Positions 42,746-51,810 of a DNA stretch of 64,000 bases are shown here, in pieces (position 1 is the first letter of the stretch; every line of letters begins with the position of its first letter). The notes under the pieces were generated by a model. That model had not been told where the DNA came from. It saw nothing but the letters and a program-made list of their open reading frames with translations, and did not search any database. Location of the stretch: positions 62,001 through 126,000 of the forward strand of contig NZ_JARXXP010000014.1 of assembly GCF_029893965.1 (NCBI RefSeq). Reading direction: 5' to 3'. The position numbers were made by a program, and so were the translations under genes. Origin of the DNA: Paenibacillus sp. PastM-3 (GTDB lineage: Bacteria > Bacillota > Bacilli > Paenibacillales > Paenibacillaceae).

Positions 42746-43636
42746 ATGAGAAAAGCTCTGCGGCTTCAAAGAGGCTGGAGCCAGCAAATCGTGTTCCTCG
42801 GACCGTGCCTGCTCTTCTTCCTGACCATTGTGGTCACCCCCTTCTTTCTCGGCTTTTACTACTCTTCCACGGACTGGAACGGGCTCGATCTGGACAAAGC
42901 GGTCTGGACCGGCGCAGCCAACTGGAAACGGATTTTTTTGAATGACGACAAATTCTGGGAATCCCTGCTGTTCACCCTGCGCTTCACGGTTGTCTCTGTA
43001 GTGGCGGCCAATGCGCTGGCGCTGCTGCTGGCTTTTCTGCTGATGACCGCGCTTAAGACCAAGAAGGTGCTGCGGACGATCTTTTTCATGCCTAACGTGA
43101 TCGGCGGTATTCTGCTCGGGTATATCTGGCAGTTTATTTTTACCAAAGGGTTCGCTACGATCGGGGAAATTACCGGCATTTCGTTCTTCCAGCTCCCTTG
43201 GCTGGGTACACCAAGTACCGGCTTCTGGGGACTCGTTATCGTATTTGTCTGGCAGACCGCCGGCTATATGATGGTTATCTATATCGCGGCCCTGGCCGGA
43301 ATTCCGAAGGATCTGATTGAAGCAGCCCGGATTGACGGCGCCCGCGCCCCGCAGCTGTTCAGAAGTGTCTATGTTCCTTTGATCATGCCGGCTATTACGA
43401 TCTGCCTGTTCCTGACCACCTCCAATGCCTTTAAGATGTTCGACCTCAATCTGTCGCTGACCAAAGGCGGACCGGGGACCTCAACGCAGTCGCTGGCCTA
43501 TAACATTTATGCGGAAGCGCTGATCAACAACCGTTACGGGCTCGGCACCGCCAAGGCATTGCTGTTCTTCGTAGCTGTGTCGCTGATTACCGTTACCCAG
43601 GTATGGGTGACCAAACGGAAAGAGGTGTCGGCTTAA
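42746..43636 (+). CDS. Carbohydrate ABC transporter permease (MalF/UgpA type)
   Basis: 296 residues with six membrane helices and the EAA loop EAARIDGARAPQLFRSVYVPLIMPA near residue 200. Typical CUT1 permease of sugar or glycerol-phosphate importers. AAAGGAG precedes ATG 42746. The stop and the next start overlap (TAATG), so the two permeases are translationally coupled. Controlled in all likelihood by the adjacent YesMN pair. The sugar is unknown; no dedicated ATPase gene is present, so a shared MsmX-type ATPase must energise it. Confidence 0.9.
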   Translation: MRKALRLQRGWSQQIVFLGPCLLFFLTIVVTPFFLGFYYSSTDWNGLDLDKAVWTGAANWKRIFLNDDKFWESLLFTLRFTVVSVVAANALALLLAFLLMTALKTKKVLRTIFFMPNVIGGILLGYIWQFIFTKGFATIGEITGISFFQLPWLGTPSTGFWGLVIVFVWQTAGYMMVIYIAALAGIPKDLIEAARIDGARAPQLFRSVYVPLIMPAITICLFLTTSNAFKMFDLNLSLTKGGPGTSTQSLAYNIYAEALINNRYGLGTAKALLFFVAVSLITVTQVWVTKRKEVSA

Positions 43637-44472
43637 TGGATACCAGCAGATACCGTCCGAAGCATTTTGCACTGGAGATCGCGGCTATTCTTCTGGCCCT
43701 CGTCTTCCTGTCGCCGTTCTATCTGGTGCTGAGCAACTCTGTCAAAAGCCTCAAGGAAATCCTGCTCGATGCCGCTTCCTTCCCTGCAGTCTACCACTGG
43801 GATAATTACGCCAAGGTATGGGATGCTATTGATTTTCCGCAGGCGTTCTGGAATTCTTTATCCATTACGGTGCTGAGCGTCATCTTTATCGTAATGTTCA
43901 GCTCCATGGCCGCGTATCAGATTGTCAGAAAACCGTCGCGGTTCAACAGCTTTGTGTTTCTGCTGCTGGTGTCGGCGATGATTATTCCTTTTCAGTCCCT
44001 GATGCTGCAGCTGGTCCGGGTGACCAGTATACTGGAGCTGCGCGGTGAGCTGTACGGGATTGTGGCCTGTTACCTCGGCTTCGGGATGCCGCTGTCGGTC
44101 TTCCTGTTCCACGGCTTTATCAAAAGCGTGCCTTATGAGCTTGAGGAGGCTGCCCGGGTTGACGGCTCGAATCCTTACGGCGTATTTTTCCGGATTGTGT
44201 TCCCGCTCCTGCTGCCGATCATTGTTACCGTCATCATTCTCAATACGTTATGGATCTGGAACGACTATCTGCTGCCGGTGCTGGTGATCGGGGGCAACAA
44301 GGACCTGACTACCCTGCCGGTGGCCGTGACGAAATTCTTCGGGCAATACACGAAAAAGTGGGACCTTGCGCTTGCGGGACTGGTGATGGCGATTACGCCG
44401 ATTCTACTGTTCTTCCTGTCGCTGCAGCGTTATATTGTGGAAGGTGTAACCGCCGGCTCTGTTAAGGGATAA
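43636..44472 (+). CDS. Carbohydrate ABC transporter permease (MalG/UgpE type)
   Basis: 278 residues, six membrane helices, EAA loop EAARVDGSNPYGVFFRIVFPLLLP. Start ATG 43636 overlaps the previous stop by one base and has AGAGGTG upstream; a longer frame from 43603 is unlikely. Second half of the heterodimeric channel with the preceding gene. Confidence 0.9.
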   Translation: MDTSRYRPKHFALEIAAILLALVFLSPFYLVLSNSVKSLKEILLDAASFPAVYHWDNYAKVWDAIDFPQAFWNSLSITVLSVIFIVMFSSMAAYQIVRKPSRFNSFVFLLLVSAMIIPFQSLMLQLVRVTSILELRGELYGIVACYLGFGMPLSVFLFHGFIKSVPYELEEAARVDGSNPYGVFFRIVFPLLLPIIVTVIILNTLWIWNDYLLPVLVIGGNKDLTTLPVAVTKFFGQYTKKWDLALAGLVMAITPILLFFLSLQRYIVEGVTAGSVKG

Positions 44473-44491
44473 CCGGGTGCATAATCATAGG

Positions 44492-44538
44492 CTGCAACAA
44501 TATCCACTTTTTCGAGCAAAATATTAAGTGTAAGTGAA
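44492..44538 (+). promoter_or_regulatory. Repeated regulatory motif, copy 2 (candidate YesN site)
   Basis: CTGCAACAATATCCACTTTT, then CGAGCA and TTAAGTGT; the counterpart of 42637-42680. It lies 55 bp before the binding-protein start, suggesting an internal promoter giving extra binding-protein expression. Confidence 0.5.
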
Positions 44539-44593
44539 CATCCGGATGCTATACGATCTAGTTGCAGGAACCACAGACCAGGGAGGTTATTCT

Positions 44594-45901
44594 ATGAAAA
44601 GAAAGCTTGCGTTGATTATGGCAACCGTTTGCACTCTGATTGTAGCAGGCTGCGGCAATGGCGGCGGCAATAATGCGGGCAATGGCGGAGCTGCAACCAA
44701 TGCTCCAAAAGAGACAGCTGCGGCTGAAGCAACGGCGGCTCCCGCCAAAGATGTGACGATCAAAATGTTCCAGTTCAAGGTTGAAATTGCCGAGCAGCTG
44801 AATGCACTGGCCGAAGAATACGAGAAGGAAACCGGCGTGAAGGTTGAAGTGGAAACGCACGGCGGCGGTGAAGACTACGGCGCTCTGCTGAAGGCTGAAA
44901 TCGCTTCCGGCTCTGAACCTGAAATCTTTAACAACGGCGGCTATACCGCCCTGGTCCCTTACATGGACCGCGCCACCGACTTGTCCGACCAGCCTTGGGC
45001 GGCCAATCTGATTCCAACCGCCAAAACTCCTGCCACCGTCGACGGTAAGTTGTACGGGATGCCGATGAATGTTGAGGGCTACGGACTTATTTACAACAAG
45101 GATCTGTTTGAACAGGCCGGCATTACCGAAGAGCCTAAAACGCTGACCCAGCTTAAGGACGCTGCCGCCAAGCTCAAAGCCGCCGGCATTACTCCTTTTG
45201 AAGCAACTAATGAATGGTGGTCGATGGGGATTCACCTCGTTAACGTAGGCCTCGCCCACCAGCCTGATCCGAAGCAGTTCATTGAGGATGTCAAGGCAGG
45301 CACGCAGACGATCAAAGGCAATGCCGTATTCGAGCAGTGGCTGGATCTCGTTGATGTGATCTTCGACAACGCCCAGGACAACAAAATGACGACCGACTAT
45401 GCTACACAGGTTGCCGAATTCGCCTCCGGCAAAGCAGCCATGATGCTGCAGGGCAACTGGACACAGGGCGACATCGACAAAATCGATCCGGCGCTGAGCC
45501 TGGGCCTCCTCCCGCTGCCGATCAACGATGAAGAAGGTACGATCCTCGTCGGCGTACCGAACAACTATATCGTGAACAGCAAATCCGCACATCCGGAGGA
45601 AGCCAAAGCCTTCCTGAACTGGCTTGTTACCTCGGAAACCGGCCAGAAATATCTGACCAAGGAATTCAAGTTCATTCCGGCAGAAACGAACATCACTGCT
45701 GACGCTGCTGACATCGGCCAGGTTGCCGTTGCCGTGCAGGAGAAATCGGCTACCGCACTCGGCTGGAACTGGGATATGTTCCCTGACGGCGTAACCCAGG
45801 GCTTCGGCGCTGCCATGCAGGAATATCTCGGCGGGCAGATCGACCGCGGCCAGCTGCTGGAGAAGCTGGATAAAGCGGTACAGGATATTGTGAAGCAATA
45901 A
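44594..45901 (+). CDS. Carbohydrate ABC transporter substrate-binding lipoprotein
   Basis: 435 residues. Lipobox IVAGC after a 19-residue signal, Gly/Asn/Ala linker, then a CUT1 binding fold: VTIKMFQFKVEIAEQLNALAEEYEKETG, YGMPMNVEGYGLIYNKDLFEQAG, FASGKAAMMLQGNWTQGDI. The NVEGYGLIYNKDLF block is the standard family marker. GGGAGGTTATTCT precedes ATG 44594. Last gene of the importer, followed by a terminator. Confidence 0.92.
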   Translation: MKRKLALIMATVCTLIVAGCGNGGGNNAGNGGAATNAPKETAAAEATAAPAKDVTIKMFQFKVEIAEQLNALAEEYEKETGVKVEVETHGGGEDYGALLKAEIASGSEPEIFNNGGYTALVPYMDRATDLSDQPWAANLIPTAKTPATVDGKLYGMPMNVEGYGLIYNKDLFEQAGITEEPKTLTQLKDAAAKLKAAGITPFEATNEWWSMGIHLVNVGLAHQPDPKQFIEDVKAGTQTIKGNAVFEQWLDLVDVIFDNAQDNKMTTDYATQVAEFASGKAAMMLQGNWTQGDIDKIDPALSLGLLPLPINDEEGTILVGVPNNYIVNSKSAHPEEAKAFLNWLVTSETGQKYLTKEFKFIPAETNITADAADIGQVAVAVQEKSATALGWNWDMFPDGVTQGFGAAMQEYLGGQIDRGQLLEKLDKAVQDIVKQ

Positions 45902-45914
45902 TTTCGGGTTATGT

Positions 45915-45960
45915 AAAAGCACCTTCAAATCCGCCTGAGCGGGCTTGAAGGTGCTTTTTG
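45915..45960 (+). terminator. Terminator of the carbohydrate ABC operon
   Basis: AAAAGCACCTTCAA pairs with TTGAAGGTGCTTTT around CCGCCTGAGCGGG; also suits the convergent mntH. Confidence 0.85.
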
Positions 45961-45973
45961 TTGCAGGCCGTCA

Positions 45974-47269
45974 TTAGACGAACATCTCCACAATCAGGAA
46001 CAGGTTCAATGCGACTACCAGCGCCGAGATCATCCAGCCGAGTATAGTAGTCATTCTGCGGTTAACGAGCCCGTGCATAATCTTGCGGTTACTGGTGAAA
46101 ATGACAAGCGGAATGAGTGCAAAAGCAATCCCGAACGACAGCACGACCTGGCTCATAACCAGCGCGCTGGTGGCGTTGATTCCGAGGGCGATGATCGCCA
46201 GCGGTGGAATAATCGTGATCGCCCGCCGCAGGTACAGGTTGATTCTCTTGTTGATAAATCCCTGCATGACCACATCTCCGGCCATTGTGCCCACAGAGGA
46301 GCTGGATAAGCCGGCAATCAGCAGGCCCAGGCCAAAGGCAACCGCCGTAACCGGACCCGCCAGGCTGCTGAATTGTGCGAACGCGACATCCAAATCTTCG
46401 ACCACCAGCCCATTTTTGAAAAACAGAGCCGCAGCCACAATTACCATGGCCATATTCACCGCACCGGCGATTACCATTGCAATGACAATATCAATCATTT
46501 CCCATTTAAAAATCTGCTTCTTCTGCTTCTCGTCTACCCCCACCACCCGGCTCTGGGTCAGCGACGAATGGAGATAAATCGCGTGCGGCATAACGGTTGC
46601 CCCGAGAATACCTGCGGCCAGCAGCACGCTGTCTACCCCCTGGAACGCCGGAGTGAAGATTCCCGCCACGACGGCCCCGGCATCCGGCTTCGCCATAATG
46701 ACCTGGAAGGCAAAGGCCAAGACGACGACCATCACCATCGAGGCAATCCCTGCCTCCAGACTGCGGTAACCGCGCCGCTGCAGCTCAAGTATAGCGAATG
46801 AGCCTACAGCCGTAATGAGTGCAGCCGGCAGCATCGGAATTCCGAATAATAAATATAATCCGAGTGCCGCCCCGATAAACTCTGCCAGATCCGTAGCGAT
46901 AATAACAAGCTCACTCTGAATCCATAAAAAGATCGCTGCCCCCTTCGGAAACTGCTCCCGCGCCACCTCCGGCAGGTTCTTTCCTGTTGCAATACCGAGC
47001 TTGGCGGATAACGCCTGAATCAGCACAGCCATCAGGTTCGAAGCGGCGATTACCCACAGGAGCAGGTATCCGTATTTCGAGCCTGCCGTAATATTGGTGG
47101 CAAAATTGCCCGGGTCCAGGTACGCTACTGAAGCAATAAAAGCCGGGCCCAGAAACGGAAGCAGCCGCTTCAGCCCTTTTACATCCCCATTTAATACGGC
47201 CTGTGCCGAAACTTTAGTTTGTTTAGCCTTTATAAGGTTGCGTCTCTCCACAGCTGTCTGCTCGATCAT
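45974..47269 (-). CDS. mntH: Nramp-family manganese transporter MntH
   Basis: Proton-coupled Mn(II)/Fe(II) importer of 431 residues with about eleven membrane helices. The metal motif DPGN is in VAYLDPGNFATNI (helix 1) and the MPH motif in GATVMPHAIYLHSS (helix 6), followed by the transport signature region. GGGAGGGATTAAC precedes ATG 47269. A MntR-like box lies about 100 bp upstream, consistent with manganese repression. Confidence 0.93.
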   Translation of the reverse strand: MIEQTAVERRNLIKAKQTKVSAQAVLNGDVKGLKRLLPFLGPAFIASVAYLDPGNFATNITAGSKYGYLLLWVIAASNLMAVLIQALSAKLGIATGKNLPEVAREQFPKGAAIFLWIQSELVIIATDLAEFIGAALGLYLLFGIPMLPAALITAVGSFAILELQRRGYRSLEAGIASMVMVVVLAFAFQVIMAKPDAGAVVAGIFTPAFQGVDSVLLAAGILGATVMPHAIYLHSSLTQSRVVGVDEKQKKQIFKWEMIDIVIAMVIAGAVNMAMVIVAAALFFKNGLVVEDLDVAFAQFSSLAGPVTAVAFGLGLLIAGLSSSSVGTMAGDVVMQGFINKRINLYLRRAITIIPPLAIIALGINATSALVMSQVVLSFGIAFALIPLVIFTSNRKIMHGLVNRRMTTILGWMISALVVALNLFLIVEMFV

Positions 47270-47370
47270 GTTAATCCCTCCCTAAGCCTGAAAAGTTGCC
47301 TATATACACGAAATTATTTTATAGAAATAAAAAGTTGTCTTCGCACCGAAGTTTTGTCTTCACACACTTA

Positions 47371-47390
47371 AGTTTCCCTAGAGCAACTTT
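47371..47390 (-). promoter_or_regulatory. MntR-like box upstream of mntH
   Basis: AGTTTCCCTAGAGCAACTTT resembles the MntR consensus AGTTTCCTTAAGGCAAA at about 13 of 17 positions. Located about 100 bp before mntH. Confidence 0.5.
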
Positions 47391-47547
47391 TACTTTACAA
47401 TTATTATATGCCTCATAATGAAAAAAGTAAATGTAGTTTTCTTGGTTCACTTTCCGGTTGCATACATATATACATTTAACGCGAATCGGGGGCCGGCAAT
47501 CAGCGGCTGCTCTTTTGTCGTAAATAGTAGGAAGGCTGCCTATATGC

Positions 47548-47584
47548 AAAAAAAAACGGGACCCAGGGGCTTCCCCGTCTCCCG
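47548..47584 (-). terminator. Leftward terminator downstream of glnS and module C
   Basis: On the minus strand CGGGA...GGGG-AAG-CCCC...TCCCG is followed by nine Ts. It is 350 bp after the glnS stop, so the glnS transcript would include repeat module C. Confidence 0.75.
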
Positions 47585-47720
47585 CCATAGCTCTTACATC
47601 CTCCTTTTCCCCGCCGCTCTCTGATGTCTGCTTATATTACTGGACTCTGCCGCTCTTCACGTAGCTGTTCCACCTGCACCTTCAGCCCGCTGAGCTTCTG
47701 CTCCAGCTTACTAACGACAG

Positions 47721-47908
47721 CTAAGTGGATTTTCGCCATCTAATTTCCGGTTTTCTAACGATTTATTGGAACTAAGTGGATTTTCGCCATCTATTTTAGC
47801 TCATACAGCATCCAAGTGGTGAATTCGGTGTTTTTAAGTGACGTTTTTCCAACTAGTTCTCTGCAGCGTCGGTTTGCATGAGAATTAAGTGGCGATTTTC
47901 CACTTAGG
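47721..47908. repeat. Dispersed four-unit repeat, module C
   Basis: U1 47721-47745 (+), U2 47770-47797 (+), U3 47834-47859 (-), U4 47881-47908 (-); spacing 49, 64 and 47 bp. U1 and U2 are almost identical here (CTAAGTGGATTTTCGCCATC in both). Confidence 0.87.
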
Positions 47909-47940
47909 CAGTGCTTATCCGGTAAAAGCTTACCCCCATC

Positions 47941-49653
47941 CTATCTCTTCCCCTTCCACCCGTCCTTCAGCGGCACGATCCGGTTGAACACCAGATGCTC
48001 AGGACTGCACAGCTTGTTGTCGGCGGTGAAATAGCCGTGGCGGATGAACTGGAATCTCTCCAGGCCAAGCGTCTCAAGCACATAAGGCTCAACCAGACAG
48101 TGCTTCAATGTCCGGATGGAATCAGGATTGATGACATCCTCCCAGGCTTCGCTCTCCTCCTTCGGCCCTTCGTTATCCTTCAGCAGCTGCTCATACAAAT
48201 TCACCTCGGCGGGCACCGCATGGCTGGCGGATACCCAGTGGATTGTCCCTTTGACCTTCCGGCCGCTCATGGCGCTGCCGCTCTTCGTCTCGGGATCATA
48301 GGTGCATCGCAGCTCGCTGATCTCCCCGGTTACCGGGTCTTTGATTACCTCGCTGCACTTAATGATATACGCCCCCTTCAGGCGCACTTCACCGCCTGGG
48401 ATCAGCCGCCGGAAGCCCGGCACAGGATGCTCCATGAAGTCCTCACGTTCAATGTAGAGCACGCTGCTGAAAGGAACCTTTCTTGTACCCAGCTCCGGAT
48501 TCTCACTGTTGTTATCCAGACTCAGCAGCTCGGCCCCGGGTCCGGTATAGTTGGTAATCACTACCTTGAGCGGTTCCAGCACAGCCATTACCGCAGGAAC
48601 GCTAGCCTTGAGATCCTGTCTCAGCACATGCTCCAGCAGCGAAAAGTCCACCATCGACTGGCTTCGGACCATCCCGATCTCGGTTACAAACCGTTTGATG
48701 CTCTCCGGGGTAAAGCCCCGTCTGCGCAGCCCGCGTAAGGTAGGCAGCCGCGGATCATCCCAGCCGTCCACATGGCCGCCGGCCACCAGCTGGCGGAGGT
48801 ATCTTTTGCTCGTAACGACTCCGGTCAGGTTGACCCTGCCAAACTCCCTTTGCCGCGGCGGCTCGGGGATATCCAGTTCATTCAGCACCCATTCATACAA
48901 CGGACGGTGGTCCTTGAACTCCAGCGAGCACAGGGAATGTGTCACTCCCTCAATCGCATCCTGGATCGGATGGGCAAAGTCATACATCGGGTAGATACAC
49001 CACTCTTCCCCGGTCCGGTAATGCGGCGCGTGAATAATTCTATAAAGAATAGGGTCCCGGAGGTTGATGTTGGGCGAGCCCATATCGATTTTGGCCCGGA
49101 GCACCATGGAGCCTGTGGGGTAATCGCCCTGCCGCATTCCGGCGAACACAGCCAGATTCTCCTCCACCGGACGGTCACGGTACGGGCTGTTTGTTCCCGG
49201 CTGCGTCAATGTGCCCCTGTAGGCAGTCACTTCTTCCGGTGAAAGCTCGCAGACATAGGCTTTTCCCTTTCGGATCAGGGTTACTGCACTTTCATAGATC
49301 TGCTCCGAATAGTCGGAGCCGTAATAGATATGCCCCTCCGGACTTGCGCCCAGCCACTCCAGATCCTCAATGATTGCGTTCACGTATTCCATATCCTCTT
49401 TTAACGGATTGGTATCGTCAAAACGCAGATGAAAAGTGCCGCCGAATTTACGGGCCAGATCATAGTTGGTATGGATGGCAAACGCGCTGCCGATATGAAG
49501 ATAACCGTTGGGCTCCGGCGGAAACCGGGTGCAAATTTCCCTGCTGAACACTCCGCTCTGCACGTCTTCCCTGATCAGCTTTTCTATAAAATGTTCACCG
49601 GCAGCTGCCGTATCGTCTAAAGTTGTACCGGTTTCTGCAGATAGCTCTTTCAT
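47941..49653 (-). CDS. glnS: Glutaminyl-tRNA synthetase
   Basis: Charges tRNA-Gln directly with glutamine. 570 residues: class I HIGH-type motif FPPEPNGYLHIGSAFAI (PPEPNG is the GlnRS form), DDTNPLKEDMEY, the KMSKS-like VVTSKRYLR, and the GlnRS anticodon-binding barrels with LKGAYIIKC. Start ATG 49653 follows AGGAGG. Most Bacillota make Gln-tRNA by the GatCAB route, so a dedicated GlnRS suggests horizontal acquisition or a dual system. The upstream T-box ties its expression to uncharged tRNA-Gln. Confidence 0.92.
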   Translation of the reverse strand: MKELSAETGTTLDDTAAAGEHFIEKLIREDVQSGVFSREICTRFPPEPNGYLHIGSAFAIHTNYDLARKFGGTFHLRFDDTNPLKEDMEYVNAIIEDLEWLGASPEGHIYYGSDYSEQIYESAVTLIRKGKAYVCELSPEEVTAYRGTLTQPGTNSPYRDRPVEENLAVFAGMRQGDYPTGSMVLRAKIDMGSPNINLRDPILYRIIHAPHYRTGEEWCIYPMYDFAHPIQDAIEGVTHSLCSLEFKDHRPLYEWVLNELDIPEPPRQREFGRVNLTGVVTSKRYLRQLVAGGHVDGWDDPRLPTLRGLRRRGFTPESIKRFVTEIGMVRSQSMVDFSLLEHVLRQDLKASVPAVMAVLEPLKVVITNYTGPGAELLSLDNNSENPELGTRKVPFSSVLYIEREDFMEHPVPGFRRLIPGGEVRLKGAYIIKCSEVIKDPVTGEISELRCTYDPETKSGSAMSGRKVKGTIHWVSASHAVPAEVNLYEQLLKDNEGPKEESEAWEDVINPDSIRTLKHCLVEPYVLETLGLERFQFIRHGYFTADNKLCSPEHLVFNRIVPLKDGWKGKR

Positions 49654-49709
49654 ACGAATAACCTCCTGTGAATGGGTGAAATCTCCGCTTATTGTGCTTT
49701 GCTGGTCAA

Positions 49710-50017
49710 CAAAAAAGAACCTCACCTCCAAGACTGATTAGTCTTGGGGACGAGATTCTCGCGGTACCACCCCAGGTTCATTAATATGTCGCCATATTAA
49801 TCTCATCAAGTACGGCATTGTCCGCAGAGCTGCGGGAGCAAGGCTTATACTCTAGCTCTGTAACAGGAGCTCCTGTCGTACCATCCCAGCTGCTTAGTTC
49901 CGGTACGCCGCTCAGAGGCTTGGTTCAATACGGCTTTCCCTGCCCCTTTTCACCGTCCGGGGCTCTCTGTGAAGGACTGCATGTATCTACTCTTCTCATC
50001 ATCGCGTTTCATTATTG
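49710..50017 (-). promoter_or_regulatory. T-box riboswitch ahead of glnS
   Basis: The minus strand carries the T-box core CTGGGGTGGTACCGCGAG (complement of 49758-49775). A terminator stem follows, CCAAGACT/AGTCTTGG within CTC...GAG, then TTCTTTTTT (49710-49755). Stem I has the AGAGTAGA strand near 49990 and, on its return arm, ACCAAGCCTC, which would place a CAA (Gln) specifier. The specifier reading is tentative. Confidence 0.88.
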
Positions 50018-50022
50018 GCTCT

Positions 50023-50051
50023 AGGATAACAGATCAATTTATCGGTGTAAA
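50023..50051 (-). promoter_or_regulatory. Promoter of the T-box/glnS transcript
   Basis: On the minus strand TTTACA (50046-50051), 17-bp spacer, TATCCT (50023-50028). Confidence 0.5.
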
Positions 50052-50058
50052 GCGGCTG

Positions 50059-51615
50059 TCAGCCCTGACTGAGCGCATTCAGCAGATCCAGCGCTTCTTC
50101 ATGATCAGGCTCGATAACCAGCGCCTTCCGGGTATATTCCAGCGCACCCGCATCATCTTCCAGCTCGTAGCAGCAGATCGCCAGACAGTACAGAACAGTT
50201 ACAACCGGCTCCTCATCGCCCTCGGCCAGCGAAAGCTCCAGATACCGGCGGGATTCCCCGTACTGGTCCATTTCAAACAGCAGCAGTCCGGTATCCAGGG
50301 CCAGATCGTATTTTTGCGGCATCGGATAATACCCGTCCCACATCTTCTGAATCCCCAGCTGCAGGTCGAGCAGTTCCTCATCGTTGGCATCCGGCAGCAG
50401 GGCGGAGATCCGCTCCGCGCTCTGGATGAACAGTTCGGCATCATAGCCGCCCAGCCGCCAGAAGGCCAGCATCTGCTGCATCCCCATGGAATCATAATTA
50501 TTGTCAATCCACAGCTTCATGCTGAAGAAATCATCCGGTCCGAACCGTTCAACACTCCGCCGGTAAGCCAGCCTTGTCTGCACATGGGCATCCGGGTCCT
50601 TCAGCATCAGCATGCAGACTACGTTCAGATTCTTGTAATGATGCGGAGTAGTGAGTGTCTGTGCACCCTTCTGCTCAAAGTAATACTGCATGGCGTGATA
50701 ATTCGCCGTCAGCGAGATGCTGCCGTGATGCATCAGCTTCGGCGGCTCAAGGAATTCCCAGTTCTCCAGCCGGTGGTCTCCCTTATCTGCCGTCAGCAGT
50801 ATAAAGCCTGTCCGGGACAGCCTGTCCAGCCGTTCCATACAGGACAGCGCTGCCGCAGGGAACAGAATATGTGAATCCTCCAGATGGTGCTGATAGAACG
50901 AAACAACCTCCTGGAACGGATAATCCGGTTCTTCATAGGCCGCAGCACGGACATAATGATACTCCGGCACAATATCTCTGAGCACTTCGGAAGTGGTCAT
51001 GGTATCAGCACGCTCCGGATACTTCAGGGACACCTCGCAGTCGAAAATTTTGCCCTCATCCACATACAGCAGCTCCTGCTGAATGCTGTCAAAGAAGTAA
51101 TTCGCGATAACGAGCAGCGGCTGTGCAAGATCACCCGGCCGGATGACCGCTCCGCTATGCACGAGCTTCAATTCCGTGTCCGCTACAGCATCGAAGCGGG
51201 CAAAGTCCAGAACCCCCTGCTCCACAAAAGGAATCAGACGCGGATGCTGCTGCCAGCCGGTAATATTCAGGAGCGGAAGATCACTCATCACGTATTTGAA
51301 CGGCGGAAGCGGTATTCCCGCATACTTAATCAGCTCACTTAGCTTTTGAAGGGTCTGGAAGGCCAGCCGGCCGGCTCCCGCGCCCAGCTCCAGAATAATC
51401 ACCGGTTCAGCCGTATAACCCTTGGCGGCCCGGTCCTGTAAAAATCCCAAGATCATCTCCGCATACACTGTTCCGATCATCGGGTTGCTCGTGATATATT
51501 GCGGCACCTGGTCATTGTTCCAGGCCTGCATGCCAAGCTGCTCATAATACGTCCGCTGCAGCTCCCAGATCGGGGCCTCGCTGAAGCGGTATCTCTGTTG
51601 TTCACCTGTTGTCAT
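50059..51615 (-). CDS. SAM-dependent methyltransferase-like protein with TPR tail
   Basis: 518 residues from ATG 51615. The N-terminal half has a Rossmann methyltransferase start, EPVIILELGAGAGRLAFQTL (glycine loop E-L-G-A-G-A-G), then FKYVMSDLPLLNITGWQ and LLVIANYFFDSIQQELL, reminiscent of MidA/NDUFAF7-like enzymes. The C-terminal ~130 residues form TPR-like helical pairs (KYDLALDTGLLLFEMDQYGESRRYLELSL, YCLAICCYELEDDAGALEYTRKAL). Substrate and partner are unknown. Upstream in-frame starts to 51825 lie inside the divergent promoter region. Divergent from the oxalate decarboxylase-like gene. Confidence 0.72.
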   Translation of the reverse strand: MTTGEQQRYRFSEAPIWELQRTYYEQLGMQAWNNDQVPQYITSNPMIGTVYAEMILGFLQDRAAKGYTAEPVIILELGAGAGRLAFQTLQKLSELIKYAGIPLPPFKYVMSDLPLLNITGWQQHPRLIPFVEQGVLDFARFDAVADTELKLVHSGAVIRPGDLAQPLLVIANYFFDSIQQELLYVDEGKIFDCEVSLKYPERADTMTTSEVLRDIVPEYHYVRAAAYEEPDYPFQEVVSFYQHHLEDSHILFPAAALSCMERLDRLSRTGFILLTADKGDHRLENWEFLEPPKLMHHGSISLTANYHAMQYYFEQKGAQTLTTPHHYKNLNVVCMLMLKDPDAHVQTRLAYRRSVERFGPDDFFSMKLWIDNNYDSMGMQQMLAFWRLGGYDAELFIQSAERISALLPDANDEELLDLQLGIQKMWDGYYPMPQKYDLALDTGLLLFEMDQYGESRRYLELSLAEGDEEPVVTVLYCLAICCYELEDDAGALEYTRKALVIEPDHEEALDLLNALSQG

Positions 51616-51810
51616 CTCGTTTTTGAACCTGCTCTCTGCTATTGTTGCAGCCTGCCTGCTGCTGCACTTTGGTTGAATATGAACGAAATATAACATATTC
51701 CGCTGCTTACTCCCAATCATACATCCTGCCGGACGCCAATCACAATCATAATCGGCATCTATGGAGCATATAGAGTAAACATCATGCCCGTAATCCGGAG
51801 AGGAGCCGTT

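Larger units (their letters stand above)
47270..47940. other. Gene-free stretch between mntH and glnS
   Basis: About 670 bp. It holds the mntH promoter region with a MntR-like box, a leftward terminator (47548-47584) and dispersed-repeat module C (47721-47908). Nothing else is recognised. Confidence 0.7.

Noticed and set aside
44558..45928. A 456-codon leftward frame opposite the sugar-binding protein
   Set aside because: It mirrors the binding-protein codons on the other strand and shows no fold, signal or ribosome site.
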